Assembly: GCA_026119935.1 (NCBI GenBank)
Contig: JALRMH010000001.1
Coordinates: 1,364,001 to 1,428,000, forward strand
Length of the DNA stretch: 64,000 nt
Origin: Endothia cerciana
Lineage: Eukaryota > Ascomycota > Sordariomycetes > Diaporthales > Cryphonectriaceae
Reading direction: 5' to 3'
Shown: one piece after another, positions 41,902 through 53,051 of the stretch
Numbering within the stretch: the stretch's first letter is position 1
How the letters are laid out: each line of letters starts with the position of its first letter
Position numbers and translations under genes: made by a program
The notes under the pieces: model-generated
What the model was told of the DNA's origin: nothing
Databases searched by the model: none
The model's input: the letters and a program-made list of their open reading frames with translations, nothing else

Positions 41902-43425
41902 ATGGCGAGCATAGACAGGTACCGACCGCCTCGCGAAGGCTATCAACCTCCCTCACTGCCCCCCAAGCCGGTCGTCGCTGCCCGCCTATCCAACTCGCCC
42001 TCAAGCCGACGCGATGTCCCGCCCGCAGTCCCCTCGCCACCAACACACTCCTCACGCACATCCTCGCTCCCACCACAGTCCCGACGAGGCGCGCCATCCC
42101 CAGCTCACCACTCGCCGACGAGCGCGCCGCGGCCGCGAGCCAGCCAGTGGTACTTCACCACAGACGAGGCGCTCAGCTCCCCCAGTATCTTGGATGGCCT
42201 CACGCCGGCCGAGGAGAGGCTGCGAAGGGCAAAAGGTGTGAACTTCATATACCAGGCCGGGGCCATGATAGAGCTGCCGCAAACTACGCTCTGGGTCGCT
42301 GCCGTCTTCTTCCATCGCTTCTACATGCGCTGCAGCATGGTCGATGAGAAGGGAGGCATACACCACTATGTGAGTTCCCCCAAAGTTTCCCTCCCCATCG
42401 TAGTATGGCCGCCAGCCATCGCAATGAAACTAATGCAGCTACCGTTGGAACAGAACATCGCAGCGACGGCCCTCTTCCTGGCGAACAAGACCGAAGAAAA
42501 CTGCCGAAAGACGAAGGACCTGATCTATGCTGTGGTCAGAGTGGCGCAGAAGAACCCCAAACTGATCGTGGACGAGCAGAGCAAAGAGTACTGGAAATGG
42601 CGAGACAGCATCCTGATGAACGAAGAGATGATGTTGGAAATGTTGACCTTCGACCTGATGGTGGACAATCCCTACCAGCGGCTGTACGAGTGTCTAACTC
42701 AATTAGACATGCTTCACCATAGACCGATCCGAGATGCGGCCTGGGCATACTGCTGCGACTCTGCCCTGACTGTTCTTCCGCTGCTCATGAATGCGAGGGA
42801 GGTCGCCATCAGCGCTATATACTTCGCGACGGTCTCGCTTGGCGAGAAAATCGAAGACGACAAGGACGGAGAGGCCTGGTGGCGGGTGCTGAAGGGCGAC
42901 GAGTCACTCTTGCAATCGGCCATCGGCGTGGTGATGGACTTTTATTCGGAGAACCCTCTTCGGAAGTCAGACTCGCGGTACCAAGGATCGCCGGCCTTTA
43001 GCCTCGAAAATACCAGGAGAGGGCGCGAATTCCCAAGTCAGACTGAAGGTGGATCCAGTCAGAATTGCACACCGGCGGATACAGATCGCGGCGGAACCCA
43101 GAGCCCACGAGAACGGGACCAGGGCAGGGCAGACCGGGAGGACTACGACGACGGCAGAACCGACAGCAGGAGAGAGGTCGATGACGGGTCTATGGACATT
43201 GATATGTCGCCACCGCTTAAGGGAGACTTCGATGCCACCCTCAAGACTGCAGCAAACCATCACGATTATCACGATGACAGGACGAATGGCACCAGCAATG
43301 GGCTGAGATCTCCAGGGCTGAAACGAAGGAGTCCGGAGTCAGAGCTGGATGATGCCCCATCGGACAGAGACCAGAAGCGAGCCCGACTGTCTGAAGAGGA
43401 CGAAGGTGAAGTGCGAGAATCGTAA
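41902..43425 (+). CDS. C-type cyclin (Ctk2/Lsc1- or Pch1-like, transcriptional CDK partner)
   Basis: Two exons, 41902-42369 and 42454-43425, encode 479 residues. The 84-nt intron keeps the frame open if retained, but removing it restores the continuous cyclin box GGIHHY|NIAATALFLANKTEENCRKT (gap inserted at the join). Residues 1-75 are Pro/Ser-rich. Two cyclin folds follow (about 80-185 and 190-300), with YQAGAMIELPQTTLWVAAVFFHRFYMR, KYWKWRDSILMNEEMMLEMLTFDL-type and VAISAIYFATVSLG words. The C-terminal 150 residues are Arg/Asp/Ser-rich, ending in a KRRSPESELDD..DQKRARLSEEDEG stretch. These cyclins activate CDK9/CDK12-type kinases that phosphorylate the RNA polymerase II CTD. The exact orthologue (CTDK-I versus P-TEFb) cannot be settled by eye. 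Confidence 0.88.
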   Translation: MASIDRYRPPREGYQPPSLPPKPVVAARLSNSPSSRRDVPPAVPSPPTHSSRTSSLPPQSRRGAPSPAHHSPTSAPRPRASQWYFTTDEALSSPSILDGLTPAEERLRRAKGVNFIYQAGAMIELPQTTLWVAAVFFHRFYMRCSMVDEKGGIHHYVSSPKVSLPIVVWPPAIAMKLMQLPLEQNIAATALFLANKTEENCRKTKDLIYAVVRVAQKNPKLIVDEQSKEYWKWRDSILMNEEMMLEMLTFDLMVDNPYQRLYECLTQLDMLHHRPIRDAAWAYCCDSALTVLPLLMNAREVAISAIYFATVSLGEKIEDDKDGEAWWRVLKGDESLLQSAIGVVMDFYSENPLRKSDSRYQGSPAFSLENTRRGREFPSQTEGGSSQNCTPADTDRGGTQSPRERDQGRADREDYDDGRTDSRREVDDGSMDIDMSPPLKGDFDATLKTAANHHDYHDDRTNGTSNGLRSPGLKRRSPESELDDAPSDRDQKRARLSEEDEGEVRES

Positions 43426-45170
43426 TCTGCCCGAGCAAATTGAGAAAGCAACTGAGGAGCAAGCAAAGCGAGGATTGGGGGGGGCGCGGGCGTATCACAT
43501 ACGACAGAGCACATTTTGAAGAATTTCAATACCGATTCCCTCTGTTAACGGACGGTATGGCGAGGGTGCACGAAGGTCTCTTTTCGGGTATATCGTTTAT
43601 GGCATTCTGGGCCACAAGGCGAGGCAGGCGTCTAGGTGAAAGTGCAATAGATCGCGATATCCCAGGATGGCAGGTATACCAACAGGGCCAAGATGTGCCG
43701 ATAGGTGGAGTCGATCATCAATCTACTGATATTGTCAAAAACGAAGGCCTTCTCTCGTGGAGCTGGTGCTTCAGACGCCACTGAGCCATGCCGTCGCTCC
43801 CCGCCGCTCCCACTGCTGCTTAGACAGCCTTGTCAAGGCATCCAATACAGGCGCTCCGGCCTGTCATTTCTCTTGATGTATAATGGGTTGACACAACGTC
43901 TTTCCGCTTGATCGTAGGCATATATGCCCATTTCCGCACTGTATCTCTGCAAAGATCGGACGGACTGTTTGGTCCACCAAACTCAACTGTGGGAGCAACA
44001 GGATATCAACAAGGTAGAGAGAGCCCACACCCTTCTGCCCACACCTTCTGCTCTGCTTGGGCCCAGGGGGAGGAGGAGCCCATACTCCGATTCTGTACAA
44101 TTCCCACCTACTGCTGTCAATCACACACAGGTTTAGACGTCTCTGCCTCCCAACAAGGAAAATCCCAGCGTGGTGTCGTCCAGTCTCTCTCTCTCTCTCA
44201 GGCGCCTCGAGGTGATGGGACCCCCGGGAGGCGGTGGGGGGGGGCAGGGGGGAACTTCCTTTGCCAGAACCGATCTTGGAGTCCAGCACCCCGAAGCCTT
44301 GAGAGTGACAAATATGCGGGTGGAACTATACTCACTGAGGTGAAGCATGCAATACACGTCAATCGAACCGATTGGGACGCGAGAGCACGATAGTTGTCTT
44401 GGCAGTCTACGAAGAGGTCGGGTCCCCGCCGGGCAAAGCAACAAAGAGTGAAAGCAAGGCACTTCGGAATGGCAGTACGTTGGGTCGCGGGCGGCAGTCT
44501 TCATCCACACCTTGACGCACGCGCAAGAATCCAGTGCTCCGTCGAGCACGACGTGGTGATTATGCATTATCACTGCAGGCATTGCTTGTCCCTTTTCAAA
44601 CTGCAACTAGATGCTAGATGCTGGTATCATGCTCCCGGGAAGGGCACAAGCATAGATACCAAACCACATTCGCGCTACCTCTCAAATGGCCCACGCTCCC
44701 TCCTGGAGAGGACTGAGGAATGAGGACAGCCTCAATTTGAAGACATGCAGGCACTCAAGCCCGGACTCCTCGTCATGGTGGCCACCACCAAATCACGCCC
44801 CGATTGGCCTTATGGAACCAGCCTAATCATTCTCGTACGAAGCATGCTTTCCGAAGCATGCTTCCCGAAGCAAAGCTAAAGCCATCATTCGATCCTCCTT
44901 GACAGCACCCGCTTGGCGAACTCATTCTGCCCGCCTACAGAATGAATATCTGTTTCCAGAACCCTAAACGCCGAGGCCGTATTGCTGCATCTCTTCTGTT
45001 TTGCCAAATGTAGGTGCTTCAACCGCCCAATATGCAAATGCACGGTGCGTACCAATCTCATGAACGCACGAGACCCTATTCGCCCTTTTTTTTTGGGGGG
45101 GGGGGGGGGTAACCGAAGAATTGGAAACTTTGGAAAAGTTTAAAAGAGATATAGCCATCGATGTCCCTAA
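43426..45170. other. Spacer between the cyclin and SCH9 3' ends
   Basis: No supported gene in 1.7 kb. It includes a CT microsatellite near 44188-44202 and a T9G15 homopolymer junction at 45086-45109. Confidence 0.45.
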
Positions 45171-47925
45171 TCACATGTCAAAGTCCGAAGTGCCCACCAG
45201 GTCGTCGTTGGTGCGGACACCGCTCATCCGATTCGACTTTTGGGCTGCAACGTCATCCAGCTCATCCCAATCGTGATCCTTACTCTGGTCGACATCCATC
45301 TCATCGTCCATGATTCTATCTCCCATGTGTTCCTCCAGCGCACTCTCGTCAACGAACGTGAAGCCTTGGAAATTCGCCTGAACAGAAGGCGAGAGGGGCG
45401 TTGACGTTGCGAAGCCCCTGGCCAGGGCCGCTGCTCGCTCGTTGAGCGACCCGTTCTGGTCTAGAGCGTTTGTAAATTCGGGGTCGAAGTAAGAAACGTC
45501 TGTGTCGGACTTCAGACTTGGCTTGAAAGGTGGTGTGATCAGTTTGTTGGACAGCGCATTCCAATCGATGTCGTTAAAGAACGGATGCCGCTTCAGCTCC
45601 TCCGCATCATCATTAGCGCCCAGGCGATGCTTTGCATTCCTGTTCAATAGACCCTTGACAAAGTTCCGGCCCTCGAGAGACAGCGTATCTCTCGGGAATC
45701 TGACCTTGCCAAATGCGATGTTCTTGTACATCTGTTGCGTATCTTCGGCGTAGAAGGGGCTCCAGCCACAACACATCTCAAACACGAGGACGCCCAAAGA
45801 CCAGAAGTCAACCATTTTGGTGTAGCCTGCCTCATCCAGTAGCACCTCCGGTGCCAGGTACTCAGTTGTTCCACAGAAGGTGTTCGTCGTGTCGTTCTTC
45901 GTTAAATTAGCCTTGGACAAGCCGAAGTCGCAGAGCGCGATGTGGCCGTTCGCGTCCAGGAGGATGTTCTCCGGTTTCAAATCCCGATAGACGATGTCGT
46001 TCTTGTGCAAATGCTCAATCGCGAGGATGAGCTCTGCAATGTAGAACTTGGCGCGCTTTTCGTCGAAACGCCCCTCCTTCTGGAGGTGCCAGAAGAGCTC
46101 TCCGCCAGACATGTAGTCTGTCACGAGGTAGAGGTCAGAGGGAGTCTGGAAGGAGAACTTGAGTCCCACAATGAATGGCGACTCCGAGGTTGCAGTCCGA
46201 ACCAGAATATTCCTTTCGCCGACGGTATGGGCCACCTCTTTCTTCTGGACGATCACCTTCTTGGAAAGTACCTTCATAGCATATATCCGGCCGGTGTCCC
46301 TCTTTCTAACCTGATATACTTGACCAAAGGTGCCCTTCCCGATCAGCCTCAGGATCATGAAATCTTCAGGGCCATAGTGTCGTTTGTCGCCCCCCTGATA
46401 TAGAGCCTCAACGTATAGCTCGCCGGTCGGTGCGTTCTCTTCCATGGTGTCCGCGTGGCCCTTGAGGCTGAACCAGCCCCGGATTGGCTCTTGACTGTCC
46501 GGCCTGCGCGCCTGGAAATCGACATGTCCAAGGAATTCCTCGCCTTTCGAGCCGTGATCGTAGACGGAAATATCAACGAGCATGTCTTTATCGACGACAT
46601 CACTAAAGACTTGTCAGCTGTTGCCGCGCTCCGTCGGCATCCGGCCTGGTTACTCACAAGACTGCCTCAGCGTCCCACTTCGGATTTGTGAAGGACTGCC
46701 GGTGAGGCCGATTGCGGAAGCTGTTGAATTCCCCAATGCTGGTGTTGCTGCTCTGGCGGCTTCTCATGGGAATAGCCATCGGCGTCCGGCCCGAGTCGCT
46801 TCCTTGACGTTGAATTGGAACACCTCCCGTGGCAACATTAGAGATGGCTGTCTCGTCATCCTCCTCTTCTTTCCGTGGAGCGCCGGAAATCAGCTCGCTC
46901 TTCTGGAAGACCACAACAACGTAGGGTGCCCGGCATTTCCTCAAGCCTCTTGCCTCACTGATCTTGATGGTGAGCTTGCCCTTTGCAGCTGGTACCTGTG
47001 TCGCCGCAGACGAGCTAGTAGGCGTCTGGGTTCCAGTCGCACTCGCGCTCTCGTCGCTGGTCCTCCGATCGTCATGACCATCATTTCGACTGGGTTGGGC
47101 GGTAGACAGTGCTCGGGCAGGTGTAGATTGGCCACTCTTTGAAGCCGCCTCGTTTGTTAGCCCCTTCAGCCGACGAACAGAAGCAACGTCCTCTGAAAAA
47201 GCGTCCCCCATGACAGAAGTGAGGTGCTCGTGGGCTGGTGAGTTTTGTGAAGTGGTACCGGGGCTTGAGAAGTGACGAGCATGAGCGATGGACTCCGTGA
47301 CCTGGGCGGAGGACACCTGTGCAAGCACGGAGGGTCTGCGCCCCCTGAGACTCGAGGGGTCTGTGACGCCCATCTTGCAGGCGTTTGGTGGAGTGACAGC
47401 AGAAGCCGCCGCCGCCGCCCCGTGTCTTGCCCCCTCGCCACTGCTCTCACCCACTTTGGCACCGCGCAACGAAGAGCGTGACGACGCAGGCGGGGTGGGA
47501 TATGGATGAATCTCGCCCCCTTCAGGAGGCGGCCTATCTTCTGGAAGGAGTCCCACCCTCTCATGAGGGAGGAGAGGCGGGCCTTGTTCTTCAGACGACT
47601 TGCGGGAGGCGGGCTCGGGGGGGCTGACTGGTAACTGTGAAGAAGGAGGGGGCATCTGCTCCTGTCCCTGCCGTGGCTGAGGCGCGGTGGAACAAGACTG
47701 AGCCGCAGCTCCCGGAGCCGCAGAAGATGTGCCTGACCACAAACGCTGAAAAGAGCTTGGACGAACCTGGCCGAAATAGCTCATGATGCCGGGCAACCTC
47801 TTATCTTGAAGGTCTGGCTCCGGGGTAGCGATGCCGGACCGAGGAGTGTCATTACCGATCTGGTCTGCGCTCTCGTCGGTTTCTGCCGTGGCAGTCCTGC
47901 TGCTCTGGTTAACGTGACTGGCCAT
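45171..47925 (-). CDS. SCH9: Sch9-like AGC kinase (C2 plus kinase)
   Basis: Two exons, 47925-46658 and 46602-45171, separated by a 55-nt intron, encode 899 residues. Residues 1-310 are Ser/Pro/Gln-rich and disordered. A C2 domain runs from about 314 to 495 (GKLTIKISEARGL, APYVVVVF, NPKWDAEAVF, DVVDKDMLVDISVYDH). The kinase domain spans about 505-765: GKGTFGQVY, Lys533 (YAMK), Asp630 (YRDLKPEN), DFG 648-650 and the PDK1-type loop TFCGTTEYLAPE with Thr664. The AGC tail has SDTDVSYFDPEF, the turn motif STPLSPS and the hydrophobic motif FQGFTFV. C2 plus AGC is the specific architecture of fungal Sch9, the TORC1/PKH effector controlling growth, stress resistance and nutrient response. The ATG at 47925 is the first in frame in good context (GCCATGGCC). 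Confidence 0.95.
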
Positions 47926-49666
47926 GGCAAACTCTGGCGCATAGGCAAGGGTGGTGGGCGGAGGTGGAAGGGGGGCGGCAGAAGTCGGAAGACAGCATGG
48001 ACTCTTGTTTTGAAAGCTTGTGATGACGATTTTCGTGCGGAATCGGGTCGGGGTTTAAACGATGGGAAATAAATGGGGCAAGAAAATTGCTAAGCAATTG
48101 AGGGGTGAAGATGAGGGTCTATGACATCGAGGTGGTAAATTGGGGAACTCGAGGTTTAGGGGACACCGTTGGGCTGGGACACGCTACTTTGAGAAGGACC
48201 AGGGGATGTTCAGGGCCCGAGGGCTCGCTGGAGATTGGGGCAGGGCCGAATTGCAGGATATTCATGCAAAACGTTGTCTGCAAGAGCGGCGGACAGGGCG
48301 CCAGTAACAAGCTTGTCATCTGAAATCTCTTCGCGGCTGTTCCCAGTCCCTCCCCGTGCGTAATGACAAGCATCCTTGATACTGAGCCCGTGTGGACTGC
48401 GATGGCAGCGGGAAATTTCCATGTGGGGATGAACTTTGCCAGGTTCGCTCACAGGGCAGGAAGGGGGAGGATTTTTTTTTTGGGGGGGGGGGGTGAGCGC
48501 AGGAAATTGAAACAGGCGTCGGCCCGTCAGCGAGTCATTTTCGGATAAACTCGTCAGTTAGCCATGGCACCTGAGCTGGGCGAGGCGAGGACAAAGTGCT
48601 GCTTGCCATGGGCTGCCTCGGACCCCGACAAGTGTGCAGTGTTCACACACAAGTCGAGACATGGGACCAGCCGATCAGACCCCGTCGCTGCAGACGCGCC
48701 AGCAAAGAATACAGGGCAAGGTGTTAGGGTGCAGCGCCCGAGCGTTCCTCGCGCGGATGGTGCTTCGGGAAGTCCGTAATGCAGATAAGACAGGCTGACC
48801 CCTCCCTCAGAACGATGATAGATAGGACAAACCGCCATGCCCCAAATGCCAACTAGGCGCGGCAGCCGGGTCGACAAAGCGGTTAAGGAGGAGGAGATAG
48901 ATCCCTGGGACAGCGGCCCTAGGCCGAGTCAGACAGGTGTGGAATCAGCGGGTTGCAGGTGTAGCAGTGTCCTATCCATGAACCGACGTCGATAACCCCG
49001 ACTGTCGATATGGCTCGACAGGTGACATCGTATCGTTGGGCAGACACCCGGGGGAGGGGGGGTTGAAGCAAGGCTGATGTGGCCGTTATCGAGGGCGCCT
49101 TCAGATGACGTCCCGGTGTCCGCAATGGGGCACAATGTTTGTCCTGAGCTCAGGTGAGGGGAAGGGTACTCCACGCGGGCAGACAGGTGTGCTCTTGGGG
49201 GGGGGGGGGGTTGCAACGACAGCAGGATTGCCCGAACAGGCGAAGCCGGCGGTGACCTTCTGCCACCCCGCCCGGTTGCCTGATGACTGGTGACTGTGGT
49301 CGTCTGAAAGGCGGCGGGCGCCGTCTGTGAGCTGCAAGAAGGGTCTGGACCCCCATGCGGCGCAGACCGTGCCAGCCAGCCTTCGGTGCTGTACTATGTA
49401 GTTGATCGTCGCGCGCAGTGGGTACCATCGAGCTGTCATTGCCAAGCCCTGCCCAACCAGGATTCCTGCGACATGCGTGCTGCGCTCCCGGGTGTAATAA
49501 GTACATGGTAGGGAAGGGCGGCCAGCTGCCAGGCCACGGGCGGGAGGGCAAACTGGAAGGGCAGAGGCCCAAGGTTGACATGCAGGGTGTGCCCGTCCCC
49601 GTCCACCACGAGCCTCAGGAAAGCAAGAAACCGCGGAATATCCGCATAGAGCACTCGCGCAAGATA

Positions 49667-49694
49667 GGCAGTGGCAGTGGCAGTGGCAGTGGAA
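49667..49694. repeat. GGCAGT hexamer tandem repeat
   Basis: About four perfect copies of GGCAGT. Confidence 0.85.
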
Positions 49695-50507
49695 GCGGAA
49701 ATGACGGGTACGGAAGGGCGGGCGAGGAATAAGACGCTTACCTATACATCATCTTCTGGGTTGCCCTCCTCAGGAGGTCGAATCCACCGCCAGAGGCTGG
49801 CTCAGAGGGGTTGTTGCTCGACATGGCTGCGACTCCCGGATGGCATGAACGGTGAGGTATTGTCGAGCCAGGCTAGCAGCAGGTGATGGGGACGAGGATG
49901 GAGACGCAGATGGGTCGAGAGGGGGGTGGATGGGGGTGGAATCCGATGACGAAGATGAAAGAGTGGATCTGGAGTTGAGGCCGGATCCAGGTCTGGGACT
50001 GGGTCTATTGGAATATTTGTACTGTAGGCTATGTATATCGCCGCCTGCCTTTTCAGCTGCCGCTCGCCCGTCCTCTAGCCTTAGCGCATGAGGGGACGTC
50101 AGGCCGGGTCGGGTCGTGTCGCGTCGAATCGACGGTGGGGTCAGATATCGAGAGTGAGGTCGGGAGACAACAAGATATGGGCTGGTATGGGCTGAGCCGT
50201 GGGCTGGAGTGCTCTTGGGGGGGTGGAGGGTGTGGGCGTGCGTGCATGCGTGCGTGCGCGTGCGTTTGTGTGTGTGTCTGTGCAGTCCGAGTCGAGCTGA
50301 GGTGAGAGGACAGAGACAAGGTCGGTGAGATGATGTATCGTAATCTGTAATCCGTGGTTGGAGGGGCTCAAAGGCGTCGGTGGCGAAGAGACCATGACCG
50401 CGATCCGAAGTAGATCTAGACGGTTTGGTCCAGGTGCAGTGCTGCGGTTGGATCTGATAGTTTTGCGGTGCAGGAGGATATTTTCCCACCCACGGCAACT
50501 GGTACCG

Positions 50508-50590
50508 CCGTACTACCATAGTACGTACCACTATGGGCGTACAGTACGGTCTAGGTCCCAAGCGTCCCAAGGTACTCCGTACTGTAGAGA
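50508..50590. repeat. GTAC-centred palindromic words upstream of SCH9
   Basis: CCATAGT and ACTATGG arms flank ACGTACC, so the core is a 7+7 inverted repeat. TACAGTACGG and TACTCCGTACTGTA follow within 60 bp. The left part repeats CTACCATAGTAC, also present upstream of the psk1-like gene. Confidence 0.65.
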
Positions 50591-53051
50591 GTAGCAGCGC
50601 CCCGCCAGGGTGAAAAATGGTAGTGACCATCACTAGTGAGAGGCGAAGAGGGGCCTTGGCAGTCCCACATTTCGTCACGGGTCGTCCCTGTCGCCTGAAT
50701 GGCGCCCTACCCAAGATTGAATGTCTCGGACCCCCGTCTTGAGGTACGGTAGCAGGGTAGCTACTATATGTACTATGTACCATGTAGCAGGCTGCAGTTC
50801 GATGTCGCGGTGAGCATCCCTTTCTTTTTTGTTGTCGAGAGGCCCTCGGGTGGATGGTATGGGGGAAGCTGGTGTGCCCTGTTTCGATGATGAGGGCTTT
50901 CTGAAAGTTTCAACCCCAGGTGGGGAAAAGACGACCTCAGATCGGGGGTCCTGTCCCCTGATTGGCCAGATGGGTGGGGCCAGGGCAGACCCTAACCCTT
51001 CTCACGTCATCTACACTTGTTACCTCCTTTCGCAGCGTTCCCACATGTATTGCCTCTCCTCCTCTCAGTCGGGGAATACATGACATGTTCATCCACTCAC
51101 CTTGACCTCTTGGCAGGCTGAGAGGCCCCCAACGCTGACGTTGGGGCCACAGTACGGAGTACTGTACTCTCGCTAAGGCGGTGCGGTTCGCAGCACACGG
51201 TCTGCAGCCCTGGAAACGACTCAGAGGTGTCAGACCCTGTCGGCTGGAATGCGATCTGCCGTGCGTCTCGACGCTTCTATTTTTGACCACGGAACCCAGA
51301 CCAGAGTCTTGGACGGACGAGCCCAGTACGTCCGTACAGGGCAGCACGGAGCGCTGGATGCCCGCCCGACTAGCCCGTTCGGAGGGGGGGCCTCCTCTAC
51401 ATCCGTACAAGAATCTCAGCTTGCAGCCCGTGCCTGCATTCGTCCATGACACAGGTCCAACCGACCCTATGGCAACCACTAGCACCGGCTCGCGGCCCCC
51501 TTCATCAAGCCATTCAGCTGCATAGCCAGCCACACCCGTCACATCCCGGACCCGTGGGCACAGAGGAATGTGCATAGGGCAGCTCGCTTCTCGCCACATG
51601 GGACTGGATCTTGGGACGGTGTCGTACAGGGCCCGTCGTCCCAATTCTTGCCCTTCGCTTCTTCTTGGACCAAGCGCCCCACGCCGCGCCGGTGCTGGTG
51701 CGTGGCTCTCCTCCAGGGAGCTCAAGGCACCCTGACTGACTGACGGCCTCGAGGTAGGCCAGGCCAGACCGCTCATCCGGCAACTCCATGCAAGTCAGCT
51801 ACTCATTATAGGCTTTGATGACTCTGGGCGACCCCATGTCGCATCCTCCCTCCATGCAGACTACACGACTAGCGTTGTTCGAACATCCTTCTGGAAATGA
51901 TCGCGAGCACATCCACCCCGCACGTCAACCGCTTGTCTGTACTACCATCTATAGTACTATGACATGGTTGCCATGACCATTCTATGAAAAGCAGAGAGAC
52001 GATCACTTCGTCACCAAGCCCCGGGATGTGATAGAACTATGTCCTGACGGGTAAGTAGTTGTTGTAACATCCCCACTCTTTTCTTCCCTTTTTTTTTTTT
52101 CTTTCTTTTTTTTTTCTCCCTTCCTCAGCTGCCCTTCAGCACACACAATAGATTCTTTCTTTATTTGGATCAGTTCATAATCTACCTGAACAAGCAGTGG
52201 ACACTTACAGAAATTATCTACGGTGTCAGTTGTCTGTCACTGGCGCTGCGCACTGGTCCAGTCCTCGTGCAGTCCGTAAGATTGTTGACACGCCTGTGCA
52301 TCCTGGGGATTGGTCACAGAAGCGATGAAATTATCATGGAGACCGATCGACAGGCTCAGAAAACTTATTACTTGCTGTCAGTGACAGTCGGCGCTTTTCG
52401 GGTCTCGCAGTCGTCTTGATTGCTCATATCGATGGATGATCTACCCTCCCTGGGCAGCGACATTGAGTAGGGTCAACCGAATGTCTCGTGCGACAATGAT
52501 TTTGATCTGCGAACTCGCCGGACCATCTGCCTGGCCCGACACGCACGCGGGCTCCCATCATACACTGAGAAACAATACCCATCATGCGTAGCAGCCACCC
52601 CGGACCAGTGATTCCAATTTTGATTCAATCCACGTCCGCCGCCAACAGGGAACTAGGTCACTTTACAGCACTGGTCATGGGGCTCGCCTCGGCGCTGTTG
52701 AACCTCCGCATGCAGGTTGCGCCAGACCTAGCAATGCCGTGCTTGGCGTCCGTCCGGGGGAACCCGGGGGAACCTCCCGGCGGGAACAGAAATTTCCGAT
52801 TCGGTAGGGTGTCCATCTTCTGGCAGGTGATTTTCCGGGGCATCTTCCGTAAGACAAGTCAAGACAGGTACGGGCCCCGTGGGAGGACCTATGTGAAGCC
52901 AGGCGATTGGATGGGTGACACTGGCGTGAACACACTGTCACGGCGGACGAGATCCGACACTATAAAGAATGGAACCAGCGCCCAGCTATCGAGAGAATTC
53001 AAGCTTGCCTCTGGCTCGTGAGGCGCGTCCGCTCGCTTTGCGTCCAGCAGG

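Larger units (their letters stand above)
47926..53051. other. Gene-poor tract upstream of SCH9, 5.1 kb
   Basis: No frame of either strand shows family features; the longer ones (for example 49770-50783 and 50937-51776, minus) are Pro/Ser/Arg/Gly-driven. The interval holds poly-G tracts (48482-48493 and 49197-49210), GGCAGT repeats, GT-rich sequence (50230-50280) and GTAC-centred palindromic words (50505-50590, 50750-50790, 51150-51170 and 51945-51965). It probably includes a long SCH9 5' regulatory region. Confidence 0.5.

Noticed and set aside
49770..50783. Minus-strand frame of 337 codons upstream of SCH9
   Set aside because: Ser/Pro/His/Thr low complexity driven by simple repeats and GT-rich DNA; no conserved words.
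50937..51776. Minus-strand frame of 279 codons
   Set aside because: Random-looking composition and no domain; part of a GC-rich spacer.
52165..52419. Plus-strand frame of 84 codons with a hydrophobic stretch
   Set aside because: It opens with TTG, has no ATG near its start and no recognised features.
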